Of a DNA stretch of 64,000 nucleotides, positions 25,288-35,611 are shown in pieces. The stretch's first letter is position 1. Each line of letters opens with the position of its first letter. Source of the stretch: Peredibacter starrii (lineage in GTDB: Bacteria; Bdellovibrionota; Bacteriovoracia; Bacteriovoracales; Bacteriovoracaceae); assembly GCF_034259205.1 (NCBI RefSeq), contig NZ_CP139487.1:1364001-1428000 (forward strand), written 5' to 3'. Under the pieces are notes generated by a model. It made no database searches, was not told where the DNA came from, and was given only the letters and a program-made list of their open reading frames with translations. The position numbers were made by a program, and so were the translations under genes.

Positions 25288-25422
25288 TTATCTGTTCATG
25301 TTGTAAGACTCGGCATTGATGCCTTCATCCACAGTCTGTTGTGATGCTGGAGTTCTTTGCTCGTGGTGAGATGCGCACGAAGCCAGCATGAGAGAAATTA
25401 CTGCAATCATAACGAATTTCAT
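25288..25422 (-). CDS. Small lipoprotein, 44 aa
   Basis: A 44-residue frame with GGAGG six bases before the ATG. It begins MKFVMIAVISLMLASCASHH, an entericidin-sized lipoprotein signal with lipobox LASC, so about 30 residues remain after processing (HHEQRTPASQQTV then DEGINAESYNMNR). Anchored in the inner or outer membrane. Role unknown. Lies between the zinc-ribbon gene and the GST gene, all on one strand. Confidence 0.7.
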   Translation of the reverse strand: MKFVMIAVISLMLASCASHHEQRTPASQQTVDEGINAESYNMNR

Positions 25423-25497
25423 GATTGACCTCCGTTGTGACCATTATCTCACAATACGGGGTTCTATGACAGACGAGGTAAAAAATGTCTGTCCGAC

Positions 25498-26157
25498 CTA
25501 AATGATGTGGTATTCCCCACCTCGTTCCAATGCCTTCTGATAGGCAGGACGAGAATGAATCTTATTTAGATACTCTTTGAGCTTGGGCCTTTCACTCAAA
25601 TAGCCACGAGATTCTGCCGCTTCCACTGGAAAACTCATCTGAATATCGGCCGCTGAGAATTCAGTTCCAGCAAACCAATTGTTCTTCGTAAGTTCGCTTT
25701 CCATAAAGTCGAAATGGGTTTTAAGCTGAGGATTAATGAACATGTCTCTTACGGTCCCAGTGATCTTTGAAGTAATCGGTTTAACTAAGAACGGGGCATT
25801 GGCGTCGATCTTGTTAAAAATCAAGGCCAGCAGGAGAGGAGGCATGGCCGAGCCTTCAGCGTAGTGAAGCCAGTAAGTATAGCGAAGCTGCTCTTTCTCG
25901 CTCGATGGTTTCAGGCGACCTTGCCCATACTTATTCACCAGATACTCAACAATCGCACCAGACTCAGCAATCACTAAATCACCATCGGTAATGACAGGTG
26001 ATTTTCCAAGTGGGTGAATTGCTTTAAGCTCAGGGGGTGCCAGCATCGTGACCTTATTTCTTTGATAGCGCTTAATCTCATATGGGAGACCAAGTTCTTC
26101 CATGAGCCAGAGGATACGTTGTGAGCGGGAGTTATTGAGGTGGTGAAGTGTAATCAT
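25498..26157 (-). CDS. Glutathione S-transferase family protein
   Basis: 219 residues with an N-terminal thioredoxin-like domain (LHHLNNSRSQRILWLMEELGLPYE, with SRSQR at the usual catalytic position, and GKSPVITDGDLVIAESGAIVEYL) and a helical C-terminal domain with ADIQMSFPVEA. Transfers glutathione or handles peroxides in the cytoplasm. Single gene; its 3' end lies 75 bases from the small lipoprotein gene on the same strand. Confidence 0.88.
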   Translation of the reverse strand: MITLHHLNNSRSQRILWLMEELGLPYEIKRYQRNKVTMLAPPELKAIHPLGKSPVITDGDLVIAESGAIVEYLVNKYGQGRLKPSSEKEQLRYTYWLHYAEGSAMPPLLLALIFNKIDANAPFLVKPITSKITGTVRDMFINPQLKTHFDFMESELTKNNWFAGTEFSAADIQMSFPVEAAESRGYLSERPKLKEYLNKIHSRPAYQKALERGGEYHII

Positions 26158-26229
26158 CTTATTATGATGAAGTTTTGTTCAGGCCCGGTCAAGCTTAAGA
26201 AAAGTTAGTAAATAGACGATAAGCATACG

Positions 26230-26616
26230 ATGTTGCTACCTAAAATTGGTCTCATTTTTATCCTGATCTGCTTTGCGCTTTCATTAAGGGCAGAGGATCC
26301 GCATCCTAAAGCTCCCGCTGGTTGGGTAGAGATGAATAGCATTGAACCAGTGATTCTAACTTGGGCCAAGGCCGATCCCACAAAAAAATTAGAAGAAGTT
26401 CCAAGTGCGATGGTTCAGAAATTTCCCCGAACTGAGAAGTTTGTGAAATTTGTGAATGAGAAGCCACTTGATATGCAAGGCTGTCGTTCTCAAACTGTGG
26501 ATGGTTGGAATCAGATCTGGTGTTTAAGACCTCAGTCAGTTCTCGCCATCGTTTATCGCGGACAAGCTGAATCTATTCCTGAGCAACTTAAGAAGTGGGT
26601 CCTGACTCATGATTAA
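26230..26616 (+). CDS. Secreted hypothetical protein, 128 aa
   Basis: Signal peptide (MLLPKIGLIFILICFALSLRA) and a mature domain of about 107 residues with two cysteines (MQGCRS and IWCLRP). The mature part starts with DPHPKAPAGWVEMNSIEPVIL, reminiscent of small periplasmic proteins that bind envelope partners, but no family is recognised. Its last eight bases overlap the next gene, so the two are translationally coupled and probably cooperate outside the cytoplasm. Confidence 0.72.
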   Translation: MLLPKIGLIFILICFALSLRAEDPHPKAPAGWVEMNSIEPVILTWAKADPTKKLEEVPSAMVQKFPRTEKFVKFVNEKPLDMQGCRSQTVDGWNQIWCLRPQSVLAIVYRGQAESIPEQLKKWVLTHD

Positions 26617-28183
26617 GTTTATCCTTCTCTTCATCATTTCATTTTCTGCTTTTGCTCAGATGCCAAATTGTCCTGAGCTTTATCCTTTTTCCGAAGTTCA
26701 ATCGCTTTCAACTGCAGTTACTGAAACTGCTGAGAAGGCCTGCGTAGAAAAAGATAAAGATGAAGGTGGAATTGTTGATCTCGCCTGGGGATGTCTCACT
26801 GGTGGTGGTAACGCCGTGGTGGGAGCGATTACTGGTTTCATTGATATTCTAAAACTCCTCCTCGTTGATGCTCCTGTATGGGTATGGGGAGAGGCGAAGG
26901 AAAAAATAACGAAGCTTGTCTCGGGAGAGTTAAGTCCCGGTCAAATGGCCTCCGCCATCGCGAGTATCAATCTCAGTTCACAGAGTAGTATTTGGGACAA
27001 GGCAGTTGATTATTGGAAGGCCTTCAAAAAATTTGCCAGTGAACTGAAAGATAATCTCGTGACAGAAATCAAAGGTTTTCCTTGTCTTCCATTAAAGAAG
27101 CAAAGTGAAATCGTTTGTCGTGGTGTAAGTGAAGTCTTTCTCTTGTACTTTGCTCCAGTGAAATTCATTCAGGGAGCGAAGTGGACCATCAATACGGGTA
27201 AGGCCCTAAAAACTTTTGTGACTGAAACCAAGGCCATGAATGGATTAGGGGAGGCGAATCTCGCCGACCGCTTAAAGCTTGCTCAAGAAGCGCTTAGAAA
27301 ATCTAAGAGCGGTAACGAAATTCTTAAAATGAATAATGCTCGTCTGATCGAAACCGAACTTCCGACCGGAGAGAAGATCCTTCAGTATGAGCAGATGGTG
27401 ACTGGTAAGGACGGTAAACTTCACAAAATTGTCAAAGACGTTCCGGTCGATGGCAAGACCCATGCCATTGATGCCAACTCTGCCATTGGTAAAGAAATCA
27501 TGAGTGAGATGGTGAAGGCCAATGCAGGGAACGGAAGTTTGATCTTCGTTGACGTGAACCATTTGGGAAAAGTGAACTACTTTAAACGTGGTACCCAGGG
27601 GGGAGATGACTATCTTGAGAACGTGGCCGAGTCCCTTCGAAAGAGCCTTCGTCCCGGAGATATCGTTTTTAAGAACGGTGGTGATGAGTTGGTCGTTGTT
27701 GTTGGTACGAATAAACCTGAAGTGGTGAAGAATATTTCTCAGCGTATGATCAATGAAGTGGACCAGAATCCACGTGTTCGCCAGCTCTTTAAGCAAGAGG
27801 TGATTGATCTGTCTCAAAAGTATAAAGGTGTGAACAAGGCGAAGTCTTGGGAAGAACTTCCTGATGCTGTAAGAAACAATCTTACCGAGCAAGAAGAACT
27901 CCTCGCAAAGAAGAGCTTTGCTAAGTTTCAAGACCAGAAGAAAAAAGAAATTCTCGCCGAGGCCCAGGAGCAATCCACTTACAGAGGTTCGATTTCAGTT
28001 GGTTCATCTCTTGTGAAAGAGCAGGAGAGTCTCGCTGATGTTTTACAACGAGCAGAGAAACAGGCAGCGGAAGTGAAGGCTCGCTACAAAGCTACTTACG
28101 GGCATGATGTTTCGAAATATAAATTGGAAGTTGAAGTTCCTGTGACCAGACGTGGTGCTCCGATCGCATTGGAGCCAAATTAA
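26609..28183 (+). CDS. Secreted protein with GGDEF-like domain
   Basis: 524 residues with a Sec signal peptide (MIKFILLFIISFSAFA). Residues about 20-240 form a helical Cys-containing region unlike any known domain. Residues about 285-490 look like a diguanylate cyclase fold: LIFVDVNHLGKVNYF (DIDNFK-like strand), GGDDYLENVAESLRK, then the signature NGGDELVVVVG near residue 368, and RGSISVGSSLV...DVLQRAEKQAAEVK as the end of the fold. The loop between signature and the last strand is about 80 residues longer than usual. Because it is exported, no GTP would be at hand, so it is more likely a binding or repurposed domain. No TM helix besides the leader. Confidence 0.72.
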   Translation: MIKFILLFIISFSAFAQMPNCPELYPFSEVQSLSTAVTETAEKACVEKDKDEGGIVDLAWGCLTGGGNAVVGAITGFIDILKLLLVDAPVWVWGEAKEKITKLVSGELSPGQMASAIASINLSSQSSIWDKAVDYWKAFKKFASELKDNLVTEIKGFPCLPLKKQSEIVCRGVSEVFLLYFAPVKFIQGAKWTINTGKALKTFVTETKAMNGLGEANLADRLKLAQEALRKSKSGNEILKMNNARLIETELPTGEKILQYEQMVTGKDGKLHKIVKDVPVDGKTHAIDANSAIGKEIMSEMVKANAGNGSLIFVDVNHLGKVNYFKRGTQGGDDYLENVAESLRKSLRPGDIVFKNGGDELVVVVGTNKPEVVKNISQRMINEVDQNPRVRQLFKQEVIDLSQKYKGVNKAKSWEELPDAVRNNLTEQEELLAKKSFAKFQDQKKKEILAEAQEQSTYRGSISVGSSLVKEQESLADVLQRAEKQAAEVKARYKATYGHDVSKYKLEVEVPVTRRGAPIALEPN

Positions 28184-28186
28184 AAA

Positions 28187-28204
28187 GGGCCCTTTTCAGG
28201 GCCC
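28187..28204. terminator. Bidirectional terminator
   Basis: GGGCCC and GGGCCC arms around TTTTCA, with five A before and CAACTTTTT after, between the converging genes that end at 28183 and 28212. Confidence 0.7.
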
Positions 28205-28211
28205 CAACTTT

Positions 28212-29498
28212 TTAATTCATACCTTTGGCCTCGAAGACCGCGTTCAGTGTGTTCACACCAGCGCGCTTTCCGTTACATGATTTGTTACAAGCTTTAATCA
28301 GAGCACCTGTAAGACCATGTTGAATATCTGAGTCTTCGTTCATATCAAAGTGAGCGTTGTGAACGATCTCATCATAGTTTGCTAGAGGTGGTTGGTTTTT
28401 CTTCGCACGTTGCTCGTTCGCTTTATCGAATTCTGTTTTACCTTTCCAAAGAAGGCTTAGAGTAAAGTCAGAAGTCGAGTTCCACGATCCTTCAAGGTAC
28501 GGGTGATACAACATACGAGACTCTGTATCTCTGTGGTTGTTGTTCGAGAAACCTTCAATTCTGTCATACATCTTTCTACGAGTTGCAATTCGAGCAGCGA
28601 AGTAGTCCGCCATACCTTCAATTGTTGGTACAGAGTGTACGGTCTTCATCGTGTCCGACATCGCGATATGAGCGAACTCGTGATAGATAATTTCTGGAAT
28701 CATGGCCGTGTCTACATAGTAGTATTTTTCCATGAACCACTTGTCCATATACTTAGAAGTTTCAACCAATGCCACCATGATGGCGATCGCTCCAAGGCGC
28801 TTAAGCGCTTCTTCTAAAACCATACTCTGGTTAAGGCTCGGTTGAGCGATATAGGCCAGACCTTGGTAAATCAAAGCAGACTTCTGGTTATCAATGACCG
28901 GATCCTTCACCAGGATCAAGCTTTGGTGAATAGGGTTATCACCTTTTGATTTAACTTCTTTGCGTTGCTCGATCTTCTTCATCGGGCTGAACCAGATCTC
29001 TTTGCCCCATTTTAACTTTTCTTTGGCAAAAGACGGCGTCTCACCCTCTGGAATTGACCAGGCGTTGTTGTAGTTCTTCTCAAGTTCTTCGTTCTTATAG
29101 TGACGAGTATTTGAGAAGGCGTTCGTGATATTCAAGCGCACCGTAATTTGCGGGAGCTTTCTCACGTAATCAGATTTAATTTCTTCGAGCCAGAAAGTCT
29201 TCGCCACTGAAAGGTGGTGATAAACGTTGGCCGCCTTCTTCAAAAGTTCCGGATCTTTGTTATCGAAAGAAATCGCTTCTTCACTAGTCGATTCTACGAT
29301 CTTAAAGTCCGCACCCTCGAAGGTGTTATTACAGTAGAGTCTCTCTAACTGCTTAGGCACCATCTGGTAATTATCTCCCTTGGTCCGCTCGAGAACATTG
29401 AAGGTCTTCGGGCAGAACTGGTCGGCGGCAAGAGCGCTACCAGTAAGGAATAATCCTAAAAACAGAGAACTATTCAATAAACGTGGCAGGGTTGTCAT
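28212..29498 (-). CDS. Secreted zinc metalloprotease (gluzincin-type)
   Basis: 428 residues with a signal peptide (MTTLPRLLNSSLFLGLFLTG, cut near ALA). The zinc site is YHEFAHIAM (HExxH, residues about 262-270) and a second-ligand motif EGMADYFAARI lies about 20 residues on, the gluzincin spacing. Two cysteine pairs (FCPKTF...LYCNN and CNKSCNG) suggest disulphides. Exported to act on extracytoplasmic protein. Start overlaps the end of the 29470 gene by 29 bases, with GGAGCGG six bases upstream of this ATG. Probably an operon of two co-exported proteins. Confidence 0.8.
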   Translation of the reverse strand: MTTLPRLLNSSLFLGLFLTGSALAADQFCPKTFNVLERTKGDNYQMVPKQLERLYCNNTFEGADFKIVESTSEEAISFDNKDPELLKKAANVYHHLSVAKTFWLEEIKSDYVRKLPQITVRLNITNAFSNTRHYKNEELEKNYNNAWSIPEGETPSFAKEKLKWGKEIWFSPMKKIEQRKEVKSKGDNPIHQSLILVKDPVIDNQKSALIYQGLAYIAQPSLNQSMVLEEALKRLGAIAIMVALVETSKYMDKWFMEKYYYVDTAMIPEIIYHEFAHIAMSDTMKTVHSVPTIEGMADYFAARIATRRKMYDRIEGFSNNNHRDTESRMLYHPYLEGSWNSTSDFTLSLLWKGKTEFDKANEQRAKKNQPPLANYDEIVHNAHFDMNEDSDIQHGLTGALIKACNKSCNGKRAGVNTLNAVFEAKGMN

Positions 29499-30888
29499 TT
29501 TCCGCTCCAGTTGAAAGTTTGTTATCTACTACACCTTCTACAACTCCAAGACCGATCGATGCGATGACGTTCCAAGGAGGTGGTAGGAAGAAGGTCGAAT
29601 ACCCTGCCACTGTGAACACGAAGCCCGAAATTCTTTGATATTTCGAGATGGTCGGATTCCAAAGGTCGTCATATTTAACGACATATTCAATGTCTTCGAG
29701 TGAGATGTAACCAGTTTCAAGGGCCGCCATTACCACGTCTTCGTGTGTAATAGTGAGCTTGTTGAACACATCCATCATTTGCAGATCAATCATGTCCTTA
29801 CGCATGCGACGACGGGCAAGGTTGTATTGAGACTGCGGATCGAGTTCAAGTGTTTCTACATAGTTCTCTTGCTGGCCATTACCAAGGTCAATCCAGAATT
29901 CCTGAGAAATGACTGGAATACCGGTCTTCGTATCAGGATCGGCACCCATACGACGTGAGGCCTTTTGAAGAACTTGTGCAAGTAGAATGATCTGCGTTTG
30001 ATCATACTTACGGTAAAGGAGACGACGCCTCGTGATTTTCGAGAAGCGCTTGATTCTTTCCGATGAGAACTCTGCCTCATCTTCAATGTTCTTCACTTCA
30101 TAGGTCTTCTTAATTGGATTCAGTTTGTTCTTCGCCAGGAAGATGATCTTCAAATAGTCCTGCATCCATAGGTCACGCTTATCCAGATCTGCATCTGAAA
30201 GGTAATAGTGAAGCTTATGGTACGTTTCAAGTGAGATCAATTTTTGCTTGTGTGCCTCATTGATCATCGCCTTAACGTCTTTATCCTTGTCAGACTTTTT
30301 GTTGTCTTTATTAAAGATGTTCTTTTTAATGAAGAAAAATTCCTGGTATGAACAAGAGTTCTTTTCGTCCGGCCATTCCTGGAAGTTATGGAAGAGCTCT
30401 TCAATATTGTTGTTCTTCAGTAACTCTTCGCTCGCGCCACTTTTACTGGCACTGGCCTTGAGGTTAAGTGAAGCGATTTTAACGTCGTCCTCAACTGCCT
30501 TGGTGATAATAAGGTAGAAGACATCATCAATATCATTATTCGTGCGAAGAACTTTTAAATACTCTTCGATGCTCTTTTGATCTGATCCAAGATCATTGGC
30601 CTTAAGTTTTGCTTTAAGACCTTTTACCAAGTCCGGTTCACAAAGCGCATCGTTCTCATTCACCATCTCAAAGACTGTCGTATAGAGAATGCGTTTCAGA
30701 AGGGCCTTCTGATTTTCGTCCTTATACTTTTCTTTGATTCTGAGTCGCTCACGCTTAGAAAAGACAGAAACCATTGGTTCCTTATCATTTCTAAGAAGGC
30801 CCATTTCCTCATACGAGTACTCGGCGTGCACTTTAGGCATAACTAAAAGAGCAGCAGACACCGTCATCAACCGAATCATGTTTTTCAT
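29470..30888 (-). CDS. Secreted hypothetical protein, 472 aa
   Basis: Start taken at 30888 because AAAGGAA precedes this ATG and the signal peptide (MKNMIRLMTVSAALLVMPKV, cut near HA) begins there; a longer frame upstream is not used. The mature part is highly charged and helical (KKSDKDKDVKAMINEAHKQK and similar) and ends with a hydrophobic stretch (FVFTVAGYSTFFLPPPWNVIASIG) that could insert in a membrane. First gene of a unit with the metalloprotease. Function unknown; substrate, chaperone or inhibitor of the protease are possibilities. Confidence 0.72.
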   Translation of the reverse strand: MKNMIRLMTVSAALLVMPKVHAEYSYEEMGLLRNDKEPMVSVFSKRERLRIKEKYKDENQKALLKRILYTTVFEMVNENDALCEPDLVKGLKAKLKANDLGSDQKSIEEYLKVLRTNNDIDDVFYLIITKAVEDDVKIASLNLKASASKSGASEELLKNNNIEELFHNFQEWPDEKNSCSYQEFFFIKKNIFNKDNKKSDKDKDVKAMINEAHKQKLISLETYHKLHYYLSDADLDKRDLWMQDYLKIIFLAKNKLNPIKKTYEVKNIEDEAEFSSERIKRFSKITRRRLLYRKYDQTQIILLAQVLQKASRRMGADPDTKTGIPVISQEFWIDLGNGQQENYVETLELDPQSQYNLARRRMRKDMIDLQMMDVFNKLTITHEDVVMAALETGYISLEDIEYVVKYDDLWNPTISKYQRISGFVFTVAGYSTFFLPPPWNVIASIGLGVVEGVVDNKLSTGAENDNPATFIE

Positions 30889-31177
30889 AGGGTTCCTTTG
30901 TGGAGTACCTAGCTGCAATGGCCATGCCAAAAAAGAAACTCTTAATACTTCCTGTAAGTATTTGGAATTTAAGTAATTTAACGGATCTTTTGTCGACGCT
31001 TTAGACGGCCGTATATCGGCTTAACATTTTAAGCAGTGATTAAATTTTTTGACAAAAATTAAGGCACTTGGGGTGTGTAAAGATTACCTTATCACACTCA
31101 TAAGTCTCTTAATTCCATTAGGATGTCCCAATTCTTAAACGAACGCTTAATCATTAACACTATCATCGGAGTTTTAA
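30889..31177. other. Intergenic region before the collagen-like gene
   Basis: 289 bases between the divergent genes. A TTGACA lies at about 31049, and the rightward gene has GGAG six bases before its ATG, so it holds the promoter and a long leader for the collagen-like gene. No small gene or RNA was recognised. Confidence 0.4.
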
Positions 31178-32968
<1,791 letters not shown>

Positions 32969-32993
32969 TTTAGCCGCTTAAAATAGTTATCCG

Positions 32994-33019
32994 AAGGGCC
33001 TCGAAAGGGGCCCTTTTTT
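32994..33019 (+). terminator. Rho-independent terminator
   Basis: AAGGGCC paired with GGCCCTT around TCGAAAGG, followed by nine T, 26 bases after the stop of the collagen-like gene. Confidence 0.85.
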
Positions 33020-33099
33020 TTTGACCTCATCTTCTCAGTCGGAAATATCTGGTCTTCTAATTGCAAATTCCTTCCTTAGCTAAATCCCAAGGAGGAACT

Positions 33100-33546
33100 A
33101 TGGCAAACAATAACAATGCATTCAGTGGTGATGAAGTTTCTCAAGAGGCAACTTTGCCTCAGGAACAATCTTCTCAATTTAAAGAGTATGGGAAGAAAAG
33201 TCTCGCTCCCTTCGTTGATCTCATTCATCAATATCAGAATGATATCAGTCCTTATTTATCTGCATTAAGCAAAGGCCTACAGGCCGCCTGCGATTCTTTT
33301 CAAGAATCAGAGCAAATGTCTGAAGCCGATCGAGTTGTTTCAGGTTGGTTTAATGAAATAAATAGATGGTTTGTTGGGGCCCGCGAAAAAATAAATTCTG
33401 GTGATGAAAAAGACTTTCTCCGTTTTTTGGAAGACGAAGCAAGAGCGCATCCAGCGGCCATGTTCTCTTCATCCTACATAGCAGGTCTCTTATTTGGAAG
33501 AATGGGGCGACATATGGCACGAATGAAAAAGGACCAACTTCACTAA
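33100..33546 (+). CDS. Hypothetical helical protein, 148 aa, envelope operon
   Basis: Start at 33100 with AAGGAGG seven bases before; an upstream TTG frame is not used. Soluble and helical, with a low-complexity N-terminus, an amphipathic middle (FVDLIHQYQNDISPYLSALSKGLQAA) and a short hydrophobic tail (MFSSSYIAGLLFGRMG) that could touch the membrane. First gene of a four-gene run with a YqjE-like and a YqjD-like protein, so an envelope stress role is inferred. Confidence 0.68.
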   Translation: MANNNNAFSGDEVSQEATLPQEQSSQFKEYGKKSLAPFVDLIHQYQNDISPYLSALSKGLQAACDSFQESEQMSEADRVVSGWFNEINRWFVGAREKINSGDEKDFLRFLEDEARAHPAAMFSSSYIAGLLFGRMGRHMARMKKDQLH

Positions 33547-33556
33547 GGAGTTTTTT

Positions 33557-34015
33557 ATGGAAGGAAATATTGAAAACTATCGGGAAAACAATTTTCAAGT
33601 TGAGTCCAGGGAGTCCTGGAGAGAAGTATTGGATCATCTTTACGATGATATGTCTCACCTCTATGAGAGACAGGGCCTTCTTATTAGACAAGAAGTCAGA
33701 GAGAAAATTGATGAGGCCAAAGGCGCCGTTGTTACCATGGCGATTGGCGGATCACTTCTCTTTGTAGGGATCTTCGCAGCAGTGGCCACGGCCATTATTG
33801 CTTTAGATTATGTGATGCCTTTGTGGGCATCTGCTCTCATCGTGACGTTGGTTCTTCTTTGTGTGGGCGGAATTATGTACTCAGGAGCGAAGAAAAAACT
33901 CTCGGGTAGAAATTTAGTGCCAACTCATTCTCTGGAAACCATGGGCGAAATCAAAACAACACTCAAGGAGCGAGTCAATGAATACAAATCAACCAGACAA
34001 CATGAAATCCACTGA
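33557..34015 (+). CDS. YqjE/phage-holin-III-like (DUF1469) membrane protein
   Basis: 152 residues with a helical N-terminus (LYDDMSHLYERQGLLIRQEV) and two membrane helices near residues 57-80 and 85-108 (MAIGGSLLFVGIFAAVATAI, WASALIVTLVLLCVGGIMY), the layout of DUF1469 proteins that usually neighbour DUF3618/YqjD proteins. Inner membrane. The next gene starts 38 bases inside this one. Confidence 0.75.
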   Translation: MEGNIENYRENNFQVESRESWREVLDHLYDDMSHLYERQGLLIRQEVREKIDEAKGAVVTMAIGGSLLFVGIFAAVATAIIALDYVMPLWASALIVTLVLLCVGGIMYSGAKKKLSGRNLVPTHSLETMGEIKTTLKERVNEYKSTRQHEIH

Positions 34016-34742
34016 GGAACTGAAGAATCAGGTCCTGAGTGATATTGAGAAAGTGAAGGACGACTTCAGGGAAATTAAACAACGAATGACTCCTGGTCAG
34101 ATCATTGATGATGCTCTTTTTTATCGTGGTCGCAGAGAACCAGGCGAGACCTTCGCTTACTTAAGAGCAAATCCCATTGGGACAACTTTTTTAACTCTCG
34201 GAACTTTGCTTCTGATGGAAGATGAGCAGCATCGCTCGTTTGAAACTTTGGCCCGTGAGCAGGCAACTGTTGTGAAAGACAGAGTTGCTGAAAAGAAAGA
34301 TCAGATCAGTGCCAGAGTTTCTGAGACTGTGAATGAGGCCAAAGAGAAAATTGCCCAAAAGAAAGATGAGCTCAAGTCATCAATTGAAAGGGCCAAACAA
34401 GGAACTGAAACTGCCTATACAACTTCAATCGATGAGTTCACTTCAGCAGCTCAACCTGGTGAGGCCTTGGATAAAGTAAAAGAGAAAGGGCGTGAGGTCC
34501 TGGACTTTGCTCGTGATTTAGATCCGATGATTTATCTAGCACTAGGAGCGGGACTTGGAACGATCACTGGAGCAGGTCTGCCTTTGTCAGATAAAGAAAT
34601 AGAGGCAGTGGACTCAGCTCAATCAGAGAAGATGTCTAAGTTTGCCAATGAGATTCAAACAGCTCTTAACCAATCAGTGAACATTCTTAAGAATGAAGTG
34701 ATTGGTGGAATGACCGACTTTAAGTTTGATCTTTTTAGATGA
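33978..34742 (+). CDS. DUF3618/YqjD-like protein with long helical tail
   Basis: 254 residues. The start has AAGGAG seven bases before and lies inside the YqjE-like gene. N-terminus MKSTEELKNQVLSDIEKVKD matches DUF3618-type proteins, and residues about 90-170 are a heptad-like charged coiled coil (RVAEKKDQISARVSETVNEA). A C-terminal glycine-rich hydrophobic segment (MIYLALGAGLGTITGAGLP) should anchor it, as in YqjD, which ties ribosomes to the membrane in stationary phase. Longer than YqjD. Confidence 0.7.
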   Translation: MNTNQPDNMKSTEELKNQVLSDIEKVKDDFREIKQRMTPGQIIDDALFYRGRREPGETFAYLRANPIGTTFLTLGTLLLMEDEQHRSFETLAREQATVVKDRVAEKKDQISARVSETVNEAKEKIAQKKDELKSSIERAKQGTETAYTTSIDEFTSAAQPGEALDKVKEKGREVLDFARDLDPMIYLALGAGLGTITGAGLPLSDKEIEAVDSAQSEKMSKFANEIQTALNQSVNILKNEVIGGMTDFKFDLFR

Positions 34743-34750
34743 GGTGAAAA

Positions 34751-35029
34751 ATGAAACTCTTACTTATGGTGTTAGTCATGCTCACATCAAATGTATATGC
34801 CGAAGGCAAAGCTGCACCCAGCAAGAATCCCACGAGCTCTGGCCCTTCCTACATGGAAGGTGCTTCAGATGGGCCTTTGGGTCCTTCGACCAAAGAAGAA
34901 AAACAAGAAGAGCGTAAAGAGGGACAAAGTATGGGAGGAGCTCCCAATGTTGGGGCCGGCATGGGTACCGGAACTGGAGCAGGATCTACCGTTGGAAGGC
35001 CAGTCAAAATTGAAGAAGATAATGACTAG
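34751..35029 (+). CDS. Small secreted Gly/Ala/Pro-rich protein, 92 aa
   Basis: GAGGTG before the ATG and a signal peptide (MKLLLMVLVMLTSNVYA). The mature 75 residues are low-complexity, with a run of glycine and alanine (GGAPNVGAGMGTGTGAGSTV) and no structured motif. Last gene of the envelope operon that begins at 33100; its end overlaps the AlkB-like gene by four bases (convergent). Role unknown. Confidence 0.65.
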   Translation: MKLLLMVLVMLTSNVYAEGKAAPSKNPTSSGPSYMEGASDGPLGPSTKEEKQEERKEGQSMGGAPNVGAGMGTGTGAGSTVGRPVKIEEDND

Positions 35030-35577
35030 TCTTTCATCGTTCTCATCGTAATAGAGTATCGTTCAGTTTTTACCGCTGGAATGTGGTGTTGCCATTTCCA
35101 GCGGGCCTCACCTTCAATAATGTAACCAGAGCGCGGTTCAAGTTCTGTTTTATAATTTCCAGAATCACTTCTAAATTTCATCGTACAAGAATTCTCGAGT
35201 GATACTCCAAAGACGGATTCAAACATCGGTGCATCTCTGTGCCATCCAATCGGAGCACCCACTGGATAATAAGAAATGAGGATTTCTTTGATGGATTGAG
35301 GTGCGACCTTTAATGCTTTGGCTGCCCGCTTGATTAAAAACTGAAGTTCCTTGGGAGCAGGAGTGGTGGGAGAGAAAGTCCGCGAATCGTAGTAATAGTC
35401 CATGCCGAAATGAACGACTTTTCTTTTTGCGATCACTCCGTGCATGTGAATATTTTTCCAATCAAGACTTTGGAGAAAGGCGAGAAGCTTCTTCTCTTCA
35501 GCAACTGAAATGAAATCCGGGAAATATTTAAATCCCTTCGGAGGTGAATCTTCTAAAAATGCGAGTTGTTTTTGCAT
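35026..35577 (-). CDS. AlkB-like Fe(II)/2-oxoglutarate dioxygenase
   Basis: 183 residues, near the usual AlkB/AlkB-homologue length. The Fe ligands HRD (GWHRDAP, residues about 116-122) and a distal His in WQHHIPAV, and the 2OG Arg in RYSITMR, are all present. Repairs alkylated bases (1-methyladenine, 3-methylcytosine) by oxidative demethylation. An isolated repair gene. N-terminal EDSPPKGFKYFPDFIS is the common start of the family. Confidence 0.85.
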   Translation of the reverse strand: MQKQLAFLEDSPPKGFKYFPDFISVAEEKKLLAFLQSLDWKNIHMHGVIAKRKVVHFGMDYYYDSRTFSPTTPAPKELQFLIKRAAKALKVAPQSIKEILISYYPVGAPIGWHRDAPMFESVFGVSLENSCTMKFRSDSGNYKTELEPRSGYIIEGEARWKWQHHIPAVKTERYSITMRTMKD

Positions 35578-35611
35578 AACAGGTCATTATACCTGAAACG
35601 CGAGAGTTGTT

